Assembly (NCBI RefSeq): GCF_000367365.1 | Contig: NZ_BARF01000025.1 | Span: 372,001 to 436,000 of the forward strand | DNA: 64,000 nucleotides | Source of the DNA: Streptomyces prunicolor NBRC 13075 | Lineage (GTDB): Bacteria; Actinomycetota; Actinomycetes; Streptomycetales; Streptomycetaceae | Direction: 5' to 3' | Shown here: piece after piece, positions 37,144 through 44,627 of the stretch | Numbering within the stretch: position 1 is the stretch's first letter | How the letters are laid out: every line of letters begins with the position of its first letter | Program-made: the position numbers and the translations under genes | Notes under the pieces: generated by a model | The model's database searches: none | The model's input: only the letters and a program-made list of their open reading frames with translations | What the model was told of the DNA's origin: nothing

Positions 37144-37539
37144 TCAGGCGGCGGGCTGGAGCAGGTCCCAGCGGTTGCCGTACAGGTCCTGGAAGACGGC
37201 GACGGAACCGTACGACTCGTGGCGCGGCTCCTCCAGGAAGGTCACGCCCGCGGCGAGCATGCGGGCATGGTCGCGGGCGAAGTCGTCGGTGTGCAGGAAG
37301 AACCCGACCCGCCCGCCGGTCTGGTCACCGACCCGGGCGCCCTGGTCCTCACCCTTGGCACGGGCGAGCAGCAGACCGGTCCCGGAACCGTCCACACCGG
37401 GCGGCGTCACGACGACCCAGCGGGATCCGTCGGGGCGAGCCGCGTCCTCGACGAGACGGAAGCCGAGGGCTTCGGTGTAGAAGCGGATCGCCTCGTCGTA
37501 GTCGTCGACGACGAGGGTGACCAGGGCGATACGACTCAT
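37144..37539 (-). CDS. VOC-family protein
   Basis: This 131-residue glyoxalase-fold protein has IALVTLVVDDYDEAIRFYTEALGFRLVED at the start and VAVFQDLYGNRWDLLQP at the end, the usual one-module VOC layout. GGAGA precedes the ATG. Upstream are a TATAAC-like -10 and two tandem GGGATTGACG repeats (37569-37589), suggesting regulation. The reaction is unknown; many such genes are listed as bleomycin-resistance or dioxygenase-like. Confidence 0.88.
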   Translation of the reverse strand: MSRIALVTLVVDDYDEAIRFYTEALGFRLVEDAARPDGSRWVVVTPPGVDGSGTGLLLARAKGEDQGARVGDQTGGRVGFFLHTDDFARDHARMLAAGVTFLEEPRHESYGSVAVFQDLYGNRWDLLQPAA

Positions 37540-37937
37540 CGGGGGTCTCCGTGCGGGTTCCTGTTGGCGGGATTGACGTGGGATTGACGGGTGAGGTTAT
37601 ACGTAAAACTTCGCTCGCGCCAGTCGGATTCGGAGGGGGTTGAGGAGGGAGCGGGGCGGCGGGGCTTTCGGCGTGTCGGGGAGGTGCGGGCGACTGCGCG
37701 AATAGGCAGGTCAGCGGGGTGCTGGCGGGATAGCGCGTGGGCTTGGAAAGCTCGGCGGGCACGCGGGCGGATGCGCGGGGTCCGCGGAGGGCGGCGGACA
37801 CCGGGTGGGCACGATCCGCCCGACAGGGGCGTGGGGCGGATACGCGGGGTCGACGAGGCGTGGCGGATGCCGGCCTGGGTCGGTGGCCTCGGCGCGGCTC
37901 CCGACATCGGCGACCCGAGCGGCTTCACCGTTGCTCG
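37540..37937. other. Intergenic stretch without a convincing gene
   Basis: It holds the VOC promoter region with the tandem repeat GGGATTGACG (37569-37578 and 37580-37589, period 11). A GC-rich stretch follows with several overlapping open frames, none with coding-like codon bias or known domains. This stretch probably marks the left border of an inserted block carrying the rRNA methyltransferase. Confidence 0.45.
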
Positions 37938-37943
37938 TAGACT
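37938..37943 (+). promoter_or_regulatory. TAGACT -10 box ahead of a possible leader peptide
   Basis: TAGACT matches the Streptomyces -10 pattern. Six bases separate it from the GTG at 37950, so a transcript would start on or next to that codon. The -35 region (CCGAGC at 17-base spacing) is poor. Confidence 0.4.
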
Positions 37944-37949
37944 CATGGC

Positions 37950-37988
37950 GTGGCATTCACGAGCACCCCGCACTACTGCTTCCTGTAA
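37950..37988 (+). CDS. possible 12-residue leader peptide of the rRNA methyltransferase gene
   Basis: A leaderless frame reads MAFTSTPHYCFL and stops with TAA. It begins at the position expected for +1 of the TAGACT promoter and lies 162 bases ahead of the methyltransferase GTG. Macrolide-resistance methyltransferase genes are often controlled by ribosome stalling on such leaders, and a hairpin follows (38059-38093). A 34-residue frame from ATG 37945 in another phase is the competing reading. The idea is an inference. Confidence 0.35.
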   Translation: MAFTSTPHYCFL

Positions 37989-38058
37989 CCGGAAGGCGTT
38001 GAGGGCGAGGCCGGACGGCATCGCTCTCCTTGGTGTGCCTGCCGCGTGAACCGCATCT

Positions 38059-38093
38059 CCGGCGCTGCCCGTTCCTGCTTGACGCAGCGACGG
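38059..38093 (+). promoter_or_regulatory. Hairpin in the rRNA methyltransferase leader (possible attenuator)
   Basis: CCGGCGCTGC (38059-38068) pairs with GCAGCGACGG (38084-38093), nine pairs and one mismatch around a 15-base loop. It sits between the leader frame and the ribosome site GGAG at 38141. Confidence 0.35.
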
Positions 38094-38150
38094 TCCGAGC
38101 GCGCGTACAGGCACGGTCTCTTCCCTTCGCCCCCTTGCCTGGAGTGCCTC

Positions 38151-39002
38151 GTGCCCATGTCGTTTCCCCCTGCCCTCCGCCTGTCCCTCGACCTGCTGCG
38201 CTGCCCTACGTGCCGCACCCGCGGCCTGCACCCCGCCCGCGGCGCGCTGCGCTGCCCGGCGGGCCACAGCTTCGACATCGCCCGCCACGGCTACGTTGGC
38301 CTGCTGACGGGCACCCGTGCCATCAGCGGCGACGACGCGGCCATGGCCCAGGCCCGGGAACGGTTCCTGTCGACCGACACATACGCGCCCATCCGTAAAG
38401 CCGTTGCCCGTCTGGCGACCGACTCCGCGCCTGAGCAGGCCACGGTTGTGGACGTCGGTTGCGGCACGGGCTACTACCTGGCCGGCGTACTCGACCAGGT
38501 CCCCGGCGCCCGCGGTCTGGGGCTGGACACGTCGGTGCGCGCGCTGCGCTCGGCGGCGCGCGCCCATGAACGAGCCGCCGCGGCAGCCTGGGACGTCTTT
38601 CGTCCCTTCCCGCTGGCCAGCGGAGTGGCCGAGGTCGTGTTGGATGTGTTCGCCCCGCGCAACCCGGTCGAGTTCCACCGAGTGCTGCGCCCGACCGGCC
38701 GGCTGATCGTGGTCCGGCCTACCAGGCGTCACCTCGCCGAGCTGCGCGGCCAGGTACCCGCGATGGTCACAATCGACCCGGACAAGGAGCAACGCCTGCA
38801 CCGGGCCCTGGATCCCTGCTTCGAGGCCGCCGTCACCGAACAGGTCGAGTACACTGCACCATTGACCCGGCAGGAGGCCCTCGACCTGGTCGGAATGACG
38901 CCGAGCGCACGCCACTTGAGCCATACCGACCTCAACGATGCCGGCCCCTTGCCCGACCACGTCACCGTCTCCGTGCTGGCGACCGCCTACCGGCCTCGGT
39001 GA
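38151..39002 (+). CDS. 23S rRNA (guanine-N1)-methyltransferase, RlmA/TlrB type
   Basis: This 283-residue protein has an N-terminal zinc ribbon (Cys18, Cys21, Cys35, His39) followed by GHSFDIARHGYVGLL, the signature of RlmA enzymes. The SAM fold begins with VVDVGCGTGYYLAGVL. The middle words DVFAPRNPVEFHRVLRPTGRLIVV match TlrB, which methylates G748 of 23S rRNA and gives tylosin resistance in Streptomyces fradiae; RlmA of Gram-negatives acts at G745. It may therefore be a macrolide-resistance determinant or a housekeeping modifier. GTG 38151 lies six bases after GGAG; ATG 38157 is the other option. Confidence 0.88.
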   Translation: MPMSFPPALRLSLDLLRCPTCRTRGLHPARGALRCPAGHSFDIARHGYVGLLTGTRAISGDDAAMAQARERFLSTDTYAPIRKAVARLATDSAPEQATVVDVGCGTGYYLAGVLDQVPGARGLGLDTSVRALRSAARAHERAAAAAWDVFRPFPLASGVAEVVLDVFAPRNPVEFHRVLRPTGRLIVVRPTRRHLAELRGQVPAMVTIDPDKEQRLHRALDPCFEAAVTEQVEYTAPLTRQEALDLVGMTPSARHLSHTDLNDAGPLPDHVTVSVLATAYRPR

Positions 39003-39104
39003 CCGCAAGCAGACGCATGAGCCTGTTGATCTCTGGAGAGATCGGCCACGCGAGACGTTCCGGCCCTGCCAGGCAGCGCAGAAACTCCTTCCGCGTCCGT
39101 CATT

Positions 39105-39965
39105 GTTGACGATCCACACCAGCCGCCAGTACCGGTCCACCCGGGGATCGTGTGCCTCTTCGAATCGCTGGGCCATCCAGTCCCGGAATTCCGCGTCAGG
39201 GGTACGCGCGAACACCTCGGCGAAGCGGTGCACGAGGTCGTCGACGACGGGAGCGCCCACGTCGCCGAGCGGGTCGATACCCGACTCCATGGCATCGGCC
39301 ACCTTCTGACGGGTGAACTCCATCAGCTCCTCACCGACCTCACTCTCGATGTCGAGCGCGCGTCCGGTGGCCTGGTACCTGGCCGTCCGGCGCATCCGGG
39401 CCCGGAAGTCCTCGTCGCCGACCAGTTCGGCGAGCTCCACCCACGCGGCGACCTGCTCACTGGACGGATCATCGGGGAGGTCGGGGGTGGCGGCGCGAAC
39501 CATGGCCACCGCGGCCGGGGCGGCATCCGCTGTGCCGAAGGTGCCCTCCACGAAATCGTCGATCAACCGTCGGCGTTCCTCTTCGGACAACTGCGTGAGC
39601 CTGTACACGTGCTTGATCTCCTCGGGATCGGACCCGTATCCGGCCGCGGCTCGCAGAACGCTCCGACGCAGTTGCAGCACCCGGATCTGGACGTCCATGG
39701 CGTCGGCGTGCGCCGCGGCGACTTCCGCCACCGAGAGCTCACGGTCCAGCACCCGTTGGATCGTGGCCAGGTCCATGCCCAACTCGCGCAGTGTGCGCAG
39801 GAGTTCCAGACGAAGCAGTGCGTCGAGGTCGTAGAGCCGATAACCGGCGGGGCTTCGGGTGGTCGGCGCCACCACCCCCGAGTCGGAGTAGAACCGGATG
39901 GTCCGCACGGACAAGCCGGTCCGCCGGGCGAGTTCCCCGATCGAGTAGAGGGTCGTGGCGTCCAT
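39105..39965 (-). pseudogene. MerR-family regulator with disrupted 3' end
   Basis: From ATG 39965 about 287 residues read normally. A MerR DNA-binding domain (5-75; YSIGELARRTGLSVRTIRFYSDSG) is followed by a dimer helix and a long effector region with repeated helical words. After RYWRLVWIVN the expected family ending is lost; the frame continues with unrelated residues and meets no stop until 37536, running about 1.6 kb antisense across the rRNA methyltransferase. This looks like a rearrangement junction that removed the natural stop. The DNA-binding part could still be made, but with an odd long tail. Boundary at 39105 is approximate. Confidence 0.65.
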
Positions 39966-40075
39966 GTCCCCCACTCTGCTGTCTCCAGTCACTGGAGACT
40001 CAAGGCCGTTTCCAGCTGTCTCCCGACCCCGACGGCCGCCGAGGCGCCGAAGCACGCGTCACCGCTCGCCGGGCT

Positions 40076-40447
40076 TCACGCCTCCCCGGATTCCAGCAGG
40101 TCCCGCAGCACCCGCTCGTCGTCGGGACTGAGCTGAGCGACGAACCGGGCGAGCACCGTCTCCCGATCCCCGTCCCGGTCGAGTTCCGTATGCATACGGC
40201 GAGCGGTGAGCCCCTGCGCGTCCTGCACCGGAAAGTACGCGTACCCCCGCCCCTGCCGCCGCCGCTCCACCACACCCTTGTCGTGCAGCCGGGTCAGGAT
40301 CGTCGTCACCGTCGTACGGGCCAGGCCGGTGTCGAGGCTCAGCTGTACCTCGCCGGGGGTCTGCGGGTCACCGGCGGCCCAGAGGGCGGCCATGACGGTG
40401 GCCTCCAGCTCACCCGCCGGTCGGCGTTCGTCCTTCTCGTCGGCCAT
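40076..40447 (-). CDS. BlaI/MecI/CopY-family repressor
   Basis: This 123-residue winged-helix repressor has LEATVMAALWAAGDPQTPGEV, the recognition region ARTTVTTILTRLHDKGVVERR and a short C-terminal dimer helix, as in Penicillinase_R proteins. Relatives are usually paired with an M56 metallopeptidase that cleaves them; no such gene is adjacent. Two palindromes directly upstream (40472-40506) look like its own operators, and the gene facing it across them is a BASS transporter. ATG 40447 is chosen over a frame start 15 bases upstream because GAGGA then has sensible spacing. Confidence 0.9.
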   Translation of the reverse strand: MADEKDERRPAGELEATVMAALWAAGDPQTPGEVQLSLDTGLARTTVTTILTRLHDKGVVERRRQGRGYAYFPVQDAQGLTARRMHTELDRDGDRETVLARFVAQLSPDDERVLRDLLESGEA

Positions 40448-40471
40448 GGGAACGATCCTCACCCCGTCTTC

Positions 40472-40506
40472 GTCTACAGTTCAGTAGACCGTCTACAGAA
40501 TTGTAG
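40472..40506. promoter_or_regulatory. Two BlaI/MecI-type operator palindromes
   Basis: GTCTAC-AGTTCA-GTAGAC (40472-40489) and CTACAGAATTGTAG (40493-40506) are both symmetric and share the TACA/TGTA core of BlaI and MecI operators. They lie 24 to 60 bases from the BlaI ATG and about 180 bases from the BASS transporter ATG. Confidence 0.65.
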
Positions 40507-40685
40507 TCACTCGGGTGCCGTCTCGTCACCGCGCCCGTGTGGCCGTTTCCGCCCGCCCATTATGGAAGGACCGTCGACGATGACCTCAGGGCTTCGCACA
40601 CTCATCCCCCCGCGCGTGTCGACGAGCTTCCACGCGATACCGGCGCTCCGTCTCCGCCCAGGTCCTACGACGGAAGAGCGCCACG

Positions 40686-41777
40686 ATGTGTCCCCACTCA
40701 TCCGGGATCCCCGCCGGGTTTCCCTCCGTACCTCACCTGCTCGCCCTGCTCCGCCGTCACCTGGGCCGGGCCGTCGCCGTGACGTACCTCGCCGCGGCGG
40801 TGTTGCCGGGCCCCGGCCTGTGGCTCCGCCACCCGCATGCGACGGGCATCGCCGAACTGCCCCTGCGGACACCCCAGTTGCTCCTCGCCCTGGTCCTGTT
40901 CGGCGCAGGCCTCCAGGTCCCGCTGCGTGAACTGCGGCTGCTGCTACGGCGCCCCGCCGCCCTGCTCGCGGGCCTCGCGCTGCACATCCTGGTGCCGCTG
41001 CTGATCGTCCCCGGGGTGGCCCTCGCGCTGCGGCTGTCGCCGGACCACGACGGCGGCAGCGGGATGATCGCCGCGATGATCCTGGTCGTCGCCATGCCGG
41101 TGGCCGCCGGGGCGACGGTGTGGACCGCGAAGGGGGACGGCGACCAGCCCACGGCCGTCGGCCTGGTGCTCGCCTCCACCCTGGTCAGCCCGCTCACCGT
41201 CCCGCTCACTCTGGCCGTCCTGTGCCCGCTGCTCCAAGGCGACTACGCGGGCAGACTCGCCGCGGCCGCCCAGTCGGCCGGGCACGCCTTCGCCCTCACC
41301 TCGGTCGTACTGCCCTGCGCGGCGGGCATCCTGTGCCGCCTCGTCCTGCCCCCACGCGCACGGGACGGACTCATCGGCGTGGCCGTCTCCGCGGCGCTCC
41401 CGGGATCGCTGCTGCTGACGTACGTCAACGCCAGCGGAGTGCTCGGTCCCTTCCTGCGCCATCCGCGCCCGGTCCTCCTGCTGGCCGCGCTGGGCGTCGC
41501 CGCGACGGTGTGCGGGCTGTCCTTCACGCTGGGCCGGGTGGCCGCCCGGATGCTGCGCCTCGACGCCCGGGCCGGCGCCTCGGTGACGCTGGCCTGCGGG
41601 ATGAACAACAGCAGCGCGAGCGCGGTGCTGATCACGACGACCCTGCCCGACCGCCCGCACATCCTGCTGCCGGTGCTGGCGTACGGGCTGCTCCAGAAGG
41701 TGGCCGCCGGACGGGTGATCCGCACAGGACAGGAAACAGACCCGGCGACGAACCCGGCACCGACCCCCGCGCAATAG
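40686..41777 (+). CDS. bile acid:sodium symporter (BASS) family transporter
   Basis: This 363-residue multi-pass membrane protein has about nine hydrophobic helices and the BASS-like words TPQLLLALVLFGAGLQVPL and TLACGMNNSSASAVLITTTLP, the latter near the crossover region of Na+-coupled carriers. Relatives carry bile acids, pantoate, pyruvate or other organic anions. GGAAGAG precedes the ATG. It faces the BlaI-type repressor across two operator palindromes, so expression may be under that repressor. Substrate unknown. Confidence 0.82.
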   Translation: MCPHSSGIPAGFPSVPHLLALLRRHLGRAVAVTYLAAAVLPGPGLWLRHPHATGIAELPLRTPQLLLALVLFGAGLQVPLRELRLLLRRPAALLAGLALHILVPLLIVPGVALALRLSPDHDGGSGMIAAMILVVAMPVAAGATVWTAKGDGDQPTAVGLVLASTLVSPLTVPLTLAVLCPLLQGDYAGRLAAAAQSAGHAFALTSVVLPCAAGILCRLVLPPRARDGLIGVAVSAALPGSLLLTYVNASGVLGPFLRHPRPVLLLAALGVAATVCGLSFTLGRVAARMLRLDARAGASVTLACGMNNSSASAVLITTTLPDRPHILLPVLAYGLLQKVAAGRVIRTGQETDPATNPAPTPAQ

Positions 41778-41895
41778 CCGGACCGAGGGGCCGAAGCGCC
41801 CCCCGAACCCGGCCGTGACAGGCTGGAGATCACGTGAGGCCCCGCCCCGACGACGCCACCCCCAACCGAGCACCGCCGTACAGGAGTTGAGCCCC

Positions 41896-42606
41896 ATGTC
41901 CTCCGAGCTGCCGAAGTCGACCGGAGCCCCGGCCCATCAGAACGTCACCTTCCCCAGCGCCGGGGGCACCGCCCACGGCTACCTCGCGCTGCCGCCGTCC
42001 GGGAGCGGACCGGGCGTGATCGTCATCCAGGAGTGGTGGGGCCTGACCGACCACATCGCCGACGTGGCCGACCGCCTCGCCCAGGAGGGCTTCGTCGCGC
42101 TCGCCCCGGACCTCTACGGCGGGAACGTGGCGCACGAGAGCGACGAGGCCCTCCGGATGATGCTGGCCCTCCCGGTCGCCCGCGGTGTCGAACTGCTCTC
42201 CGGCGCGGTCGACCACCTGCTGTCCCTGCCCGAGGTCACCTCGGACACGGTCGGCGCGGTCGGCTTCTGCATGGGCGGCGGCTTCGTCCTGTACCTCGCC
42301 GCGGCCGACCCCCGGGTCAGCGCGGCGGTGCCGTTCTACGGCGTGATCCAGGGCGAACTCCCCGACTTCTCCGGCCTGAAGGCGCAAATCCTGGGCCACT
42401 ACGGCGAGTTGGACGAGAGCATCCCGGTGGCGGGCCGCGAAGCCCTGAGCAAGCACATCCAGGAGCAGTCCGGCATCACCCCGGACCTGCGCCTCTACCC
42501 GGCCAACCACGCCTTCTTCAACGACGGCCGCCCGGTCTACGACGCCGACTCCGCCACCCGCGCCTGGGCGAGCACGGTCCCGTTCCTGCACGAGCAGTTG
42601 GGCTGA
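41896..42606 (+). CDS. dienelactone hydrolase family protein
   Basis: This 236-residue alpha/beta hydrolase has Glu in VIVIQEWWG, nucleophile Cys in GFCMGGG and His in YPANHAFFND, the Cys-Asp-His triad of dienelactone hydrolases. Those enzymes open dienelactone in chlorocatechol breakdown, but many relatives have other esters as substrates. AGGAG precedes the ATG. A strong inverted repeat follows the stop. A diverged fragment of the same gene is found at 44008-44079. Confidence 0.93.
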   Translation: MSSELPKSTGAPAHQNVTFPSAGGTAHGYLALPPSGSGPGVIVIQEWWGLTDHIADVADRLAQEGFVALAPDLYGGNVAHESDEALRMMLALPVARGVELLSGAVDHLLSLPEVTSDTVGAVGFCMGGGFVLYLAAADPRVSAAVPFYGVIQGELPDFSGLKAQILGHYGELDESIPVAGREALSKHIQEQSGITPDLRLYPANHAFFNDGRPVYDADSATRAWASTVPFLHEQLG

Positions 42607-42625
42607 CGCCCGGCGCCACCCGCGC

Positions 42626-42657
42626 CTCGGACCAAGGGCCGACCACCCTGGCCCGAG
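42626..42657 (+). terminator. Inverted repeat after the dienelactone hydrolase gene
   Basis: CTCGGACCAAGGG (42626-42638) and CCCTGGCCCGAG (42646-42657) pair with one mismatch and one bulge around a 7-base loop. A near copy is at 44090-44121. Confidence 0.6.
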
Positions 42658-42923
42658 GCGCCGAGCCGCCGTCGCCGACGGCGTTCCGCATATGAAGATC
42701 ACCGAGCCATCCCGCACCCCAGGGGTACATAGGCTTCTCCGGCCCAACCAGCAGCACAGGTCGGCGACTTGGCTGCCGATGGACTCCCAACGGCAGCGAG
42801 CACCCCTGCGCGATACGCTCCTTCGCCCTCAACCGAGTCTTGTTCGACTAGAGGCAATGAGACCCCTGGTACTACGCGACCGAGTGAGATCGACCGGCAG
42901 CCAAGGGGCCGGCCCACGGATCG
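42658..42923. other. Intergenic stretch with a decayed gene start (left junction of an insert)
   Basis: At 42692-42720 the sequence begins ATGAAGATCACCGAGCC, nearly the same as the start of the pyridoxamine-oxidase-type gene at 44156, but homology is lost by about 42720. The rest holds no convincing gene. This appears to be the left edge of inserted DNA. Confidence 0.55.
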
Positions 42924-43196
42924 TCAGCGGCGGCGCGCGGTCAGCAACCAGGCGAGATCTATCACCGCGATCGCTCCCCAGATCCAGCCGACGACGTTGT
43001 TGTCGGCCGGCGCCAGCGCCGTGGCAAGCGCACCTAGTCCAACAGTGCCCAGCACCAGCCTGATGCTGCGCCTCAATGCCAGCGCCGCGCGCAGTGGCCC
43101 CGGTTCGGCCAGCCTGTCGGCCAGGTAGGCATCGAACGCCTCAGCGACCTGATCGTCGATCTCGTCCCGTATGTGGGCATCCAGCGATTCAGCCAT
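42924..43196 (-). CDS. small two-helix membrane protein
   Basis: This 90-residue protein has an acidic N-terminus (AESLDAHIRDEIDDQVAEAFDAYLADRL) and two hydrophobic helices (about 46-62 and 68-84, LVLGTVGLGALATALAP and GWIWGAIAVIDLAWLLTA). It ends in Arg residues. No family is recognised; proteins of this shape are often encoded next to ArsR/PadR-type regulators. It is divergent from such a regulator, with operator-like palindromes in between, so the pair may form one sensor or transport module. Confidence 0.72.
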   Translation of the reverse strand: MAESLDAHIRDEIDDQVAEAFDAYLADRLAEPGPLRAALALRRSIRLVLGTVGLGALATALAPADNNVVGWIWGAIAVIDLAWLLTARRR

Positions 43197-43330
43197 GGAC
43201 GCCGCCCCGGAAGCCCCCTGGCATCAGAGCCAACACCGTGGTCGGCAGCAGCCTCTCGACCTGGTTGTTTCGCATCTCAACCCCCGAGTTCCCAACGCCC
43301 GCTGGCGCCCTCTCGAATCCAACCTAGCGA

Positions 43331-43386
43331 TTGCAGAGATATTCTGCAAACAATCTCTGCGATTACTGCAGAAGATCTCTGCAGTA
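43331..43386. promoter_or_regulatory. Array of TGCAGA-N5-TCTGCA operators
   Basis: TTGCAGA-GATAT-TCTGCAA (43331-43349) and TACTGCAGA-AGATC-TCTGCAGTA (43364-43386) are perfect inverted repeats with the same core and 5-base spacer; an extra half-site TCTCTGC lies between them. The array sits immediately ahead of the winged-helix regulator and faces the small membrane protein gene. Confidence 0.7.
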
Positions 43387-43397
43387 CGCTGGCCGAC

Positions 43398-44000
43398 ATG
43401 GTCGAGCGCCCCGAGAAGCCCGAGAAGAGAGTGCTCACCGGACCGGACCTCAAGGCCTTCTACAAGGCACTGTCCAACCCGGTGCGCCGCGACATCCTGA
43501 GCTACCTCGGAGAGCACGGCGAAGCGAACTCCACCAGCGTGGCCAAGGCCCTCGGCGAAAGCACCGGCACCACCAGCTACCACCTCCGTAAACTCGCCGA
43601 TCTCAAACTGATCGCCGAGATCGAAGAGCGGTCCACCGGCCGTGAACGCTGGTGGAAGTCGCTCATGACGGACATCTTCACGCCGCCGGGCCTGGAGTTG
43701 ACGGCGGACGAACGCGAGGCAGCAGTAAAGATCGGCACCCTGAAGATGGCCCATGACCTGAACCTGGTCGTGAGCGCATACTCCGGATACGACGCCTCCG
43801 CAGGCTGGAACCAGATCTACCGCGCCGGATTGCGGATGACGAAGGAGCAGGTGGCCTCGTTCGCCGAGGAGTATCAGGCGCTTCTCCGCAAGTACCTCAC
43901 GGAGCCCGGCGACCACCACCCCGACTCACGGCGCATGGCTGTACGCCTCGTCGTCGTACCCGACGAGGGCCCCCGGCCGACGCTGCCGGACGACGACTAG
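43398..44000 (+). CDS. winged-helix (ArsR-like HTH_20) regulator
   Basis: This 200-residue protein has a winged-helix domain (about 15-90; FYKALSNPVRRDILSYLGEHGEANS and ESTGTTSYHLRKLADLKLI). A helical C-terminal part of unknown ligand, containing WWKSLMTDIFTPPGLELTADERE, follows. It starts at ATG 43398, 11 bases after a palindromic operator array, so it is very likely autoregulated. The divergent small membrane protein is the likely second target. The pair lies in a segment that seems inserted between the hydrolase and oxidase genes. Confidence 0.88.
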   Translation: MVERPEKPEKRVLTGPDLKAFYKALSNPVRRDILSYLGEHGEANSTSVAKALGESTGTTSYHLRKLADLKLIAEIEERSTGRERWWKSLMTDIFTPPGLELTADEREAAVKIGTLKMAHDLNLVVSAYSGYDASAGWNQIYRAGLRMTKEQVASFAEEYQALLRKYLTEPGDHHPDSRRMAVRLVVVPDEGPRPTLPDDD

Positions 44001-44007
44001 CACCGCG

Positions 44008-44079
44008 GGCGAACTCTTCGACTTCTCCGGCCTGAAGGCAGAGATCCTCGGCCATTGCGGCGACCTGAACGTAGGCTGA
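44008..44079 (+). pseudogene. Fragment of a dienelactone hydrolase gene
   Basis: The frame GELFDFSGLKAEILGHCGDL matches residues 153-172 of the intact hydrolase (GELPDFSGLKAQILGHYGEL). It then jumps to a VG-stop end equivalent to that protein's LG-stop. The middle part is deleted and no start remains. The DNA downstream (hairpin and next gene start) also matches the region after the intact gene. Confidence 0.75.
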
Positions 44080-44089
44080 CGTCGACACC

Positions 44090-44121
44090 CTCGGGCCAAG
44101 GTCCTACGCCCCTGGCCCGAG
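44090..44121 (+). terminator. Inverted repeat, copy of the hairpin at 42626
   Basis: CTCGGGCCA and TGGCCCGAG form perfect 9-base arms, extendable inward by two further pairs. It follows the hydrolase fragment just as its counterpart follows the intact gene. Confidence 0.6.
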
Positions 44122-44155
44122 GTGCCGCGCAGGCGCCGCCGGTAGCGTCCCGGGC

Positions 44156-44614
44156 ATGAAGATCACCGTGCCGCCCCGCGGCCCTGAAGAGCGCAAGCGT
44201 GACGTACTGGCCCGGCTGGAGCGGGAGTTGGACATCTGGGTGGCCTCGGCGGACGCCGACGGGCTGCCCTGTCTGGTGCCGTTGTGGTTCCTCTGGGACG
44301 GGCGGTCCGTGTGGCTGTCCACCCGGGCCACGAACCCCACGGGCCGCAATCTCAGCGCCGGGCGGCGGACCCGGCTCGCCCTCGCGGACACCCGGGACGT
44401 CGTGCTCATCGACGGCGAGGCGACGGCCTTCACCGTCCAGGACGTCCCGGCCGACGCGGTCGAGGCCTTCCACGCGAAGTACGGCTGGGATCCCCGCGAG
44501 GACCGCGCGCCCTACTCCTTCTTCCGGGTACGGCCGCTCGCCGTCCAGGCGTGGCACGAGGTGCGCGAGCTGCCCCAGCGCCATCTGATGCGGGACGGCG
44601 CCTGGGTGGCTTGA
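44156..44614 (+). CDS. pyridoxamine 5'-phosphate oxidase-family (F420/FMN-binding split barrel) protein
   Basis: This 152-residue split-barrel protein has ERELDIWVASADADGLPCLVPLWFLWDGRSVWLST at the start and a closing FFRVRPLAVQAWHE strand. Relatives bind FMN or F420 and act as small reductases or oxidases; the substrate is unknown. A decayed copy of its first codons is found at 42692, behind the intact hydrolase, which suggests that the two genes were once adjacent. Confidence 0.88.
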   Translation: MKITVPPRGPEERKRDVLARLERELDIWVASADADGLPCLVPLWFLWDGRSVWLSTRATNPTGRNLSAGRRTRLALADTRDVVLIDGEATAFTVQDVPADAVEAFHAKYGWDPREDRAPYSFFRVRPLAVQAWHEVRELPQRHLMRDGAWVA

Positions 44615-44627
44615 GCCCCACCCTCGC

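Noticed and set aside
37536..39104. Very long continuation of the MerR reading frame on the minus strand
   Set aside because: It runs antisense through the rRNA methyltransferase and shows no homology or natural codon pattern; it is explained by GC-rich DNA lacking stops after a rearrangement.
42692..43063. 123-codon plus-strand frame starting with the MKIT sequence
   Set aside because: Only the first few codons resemble the oxidase gene; the rest is Arg/Ser/Pro-rich and antisense to the small membrane protein.
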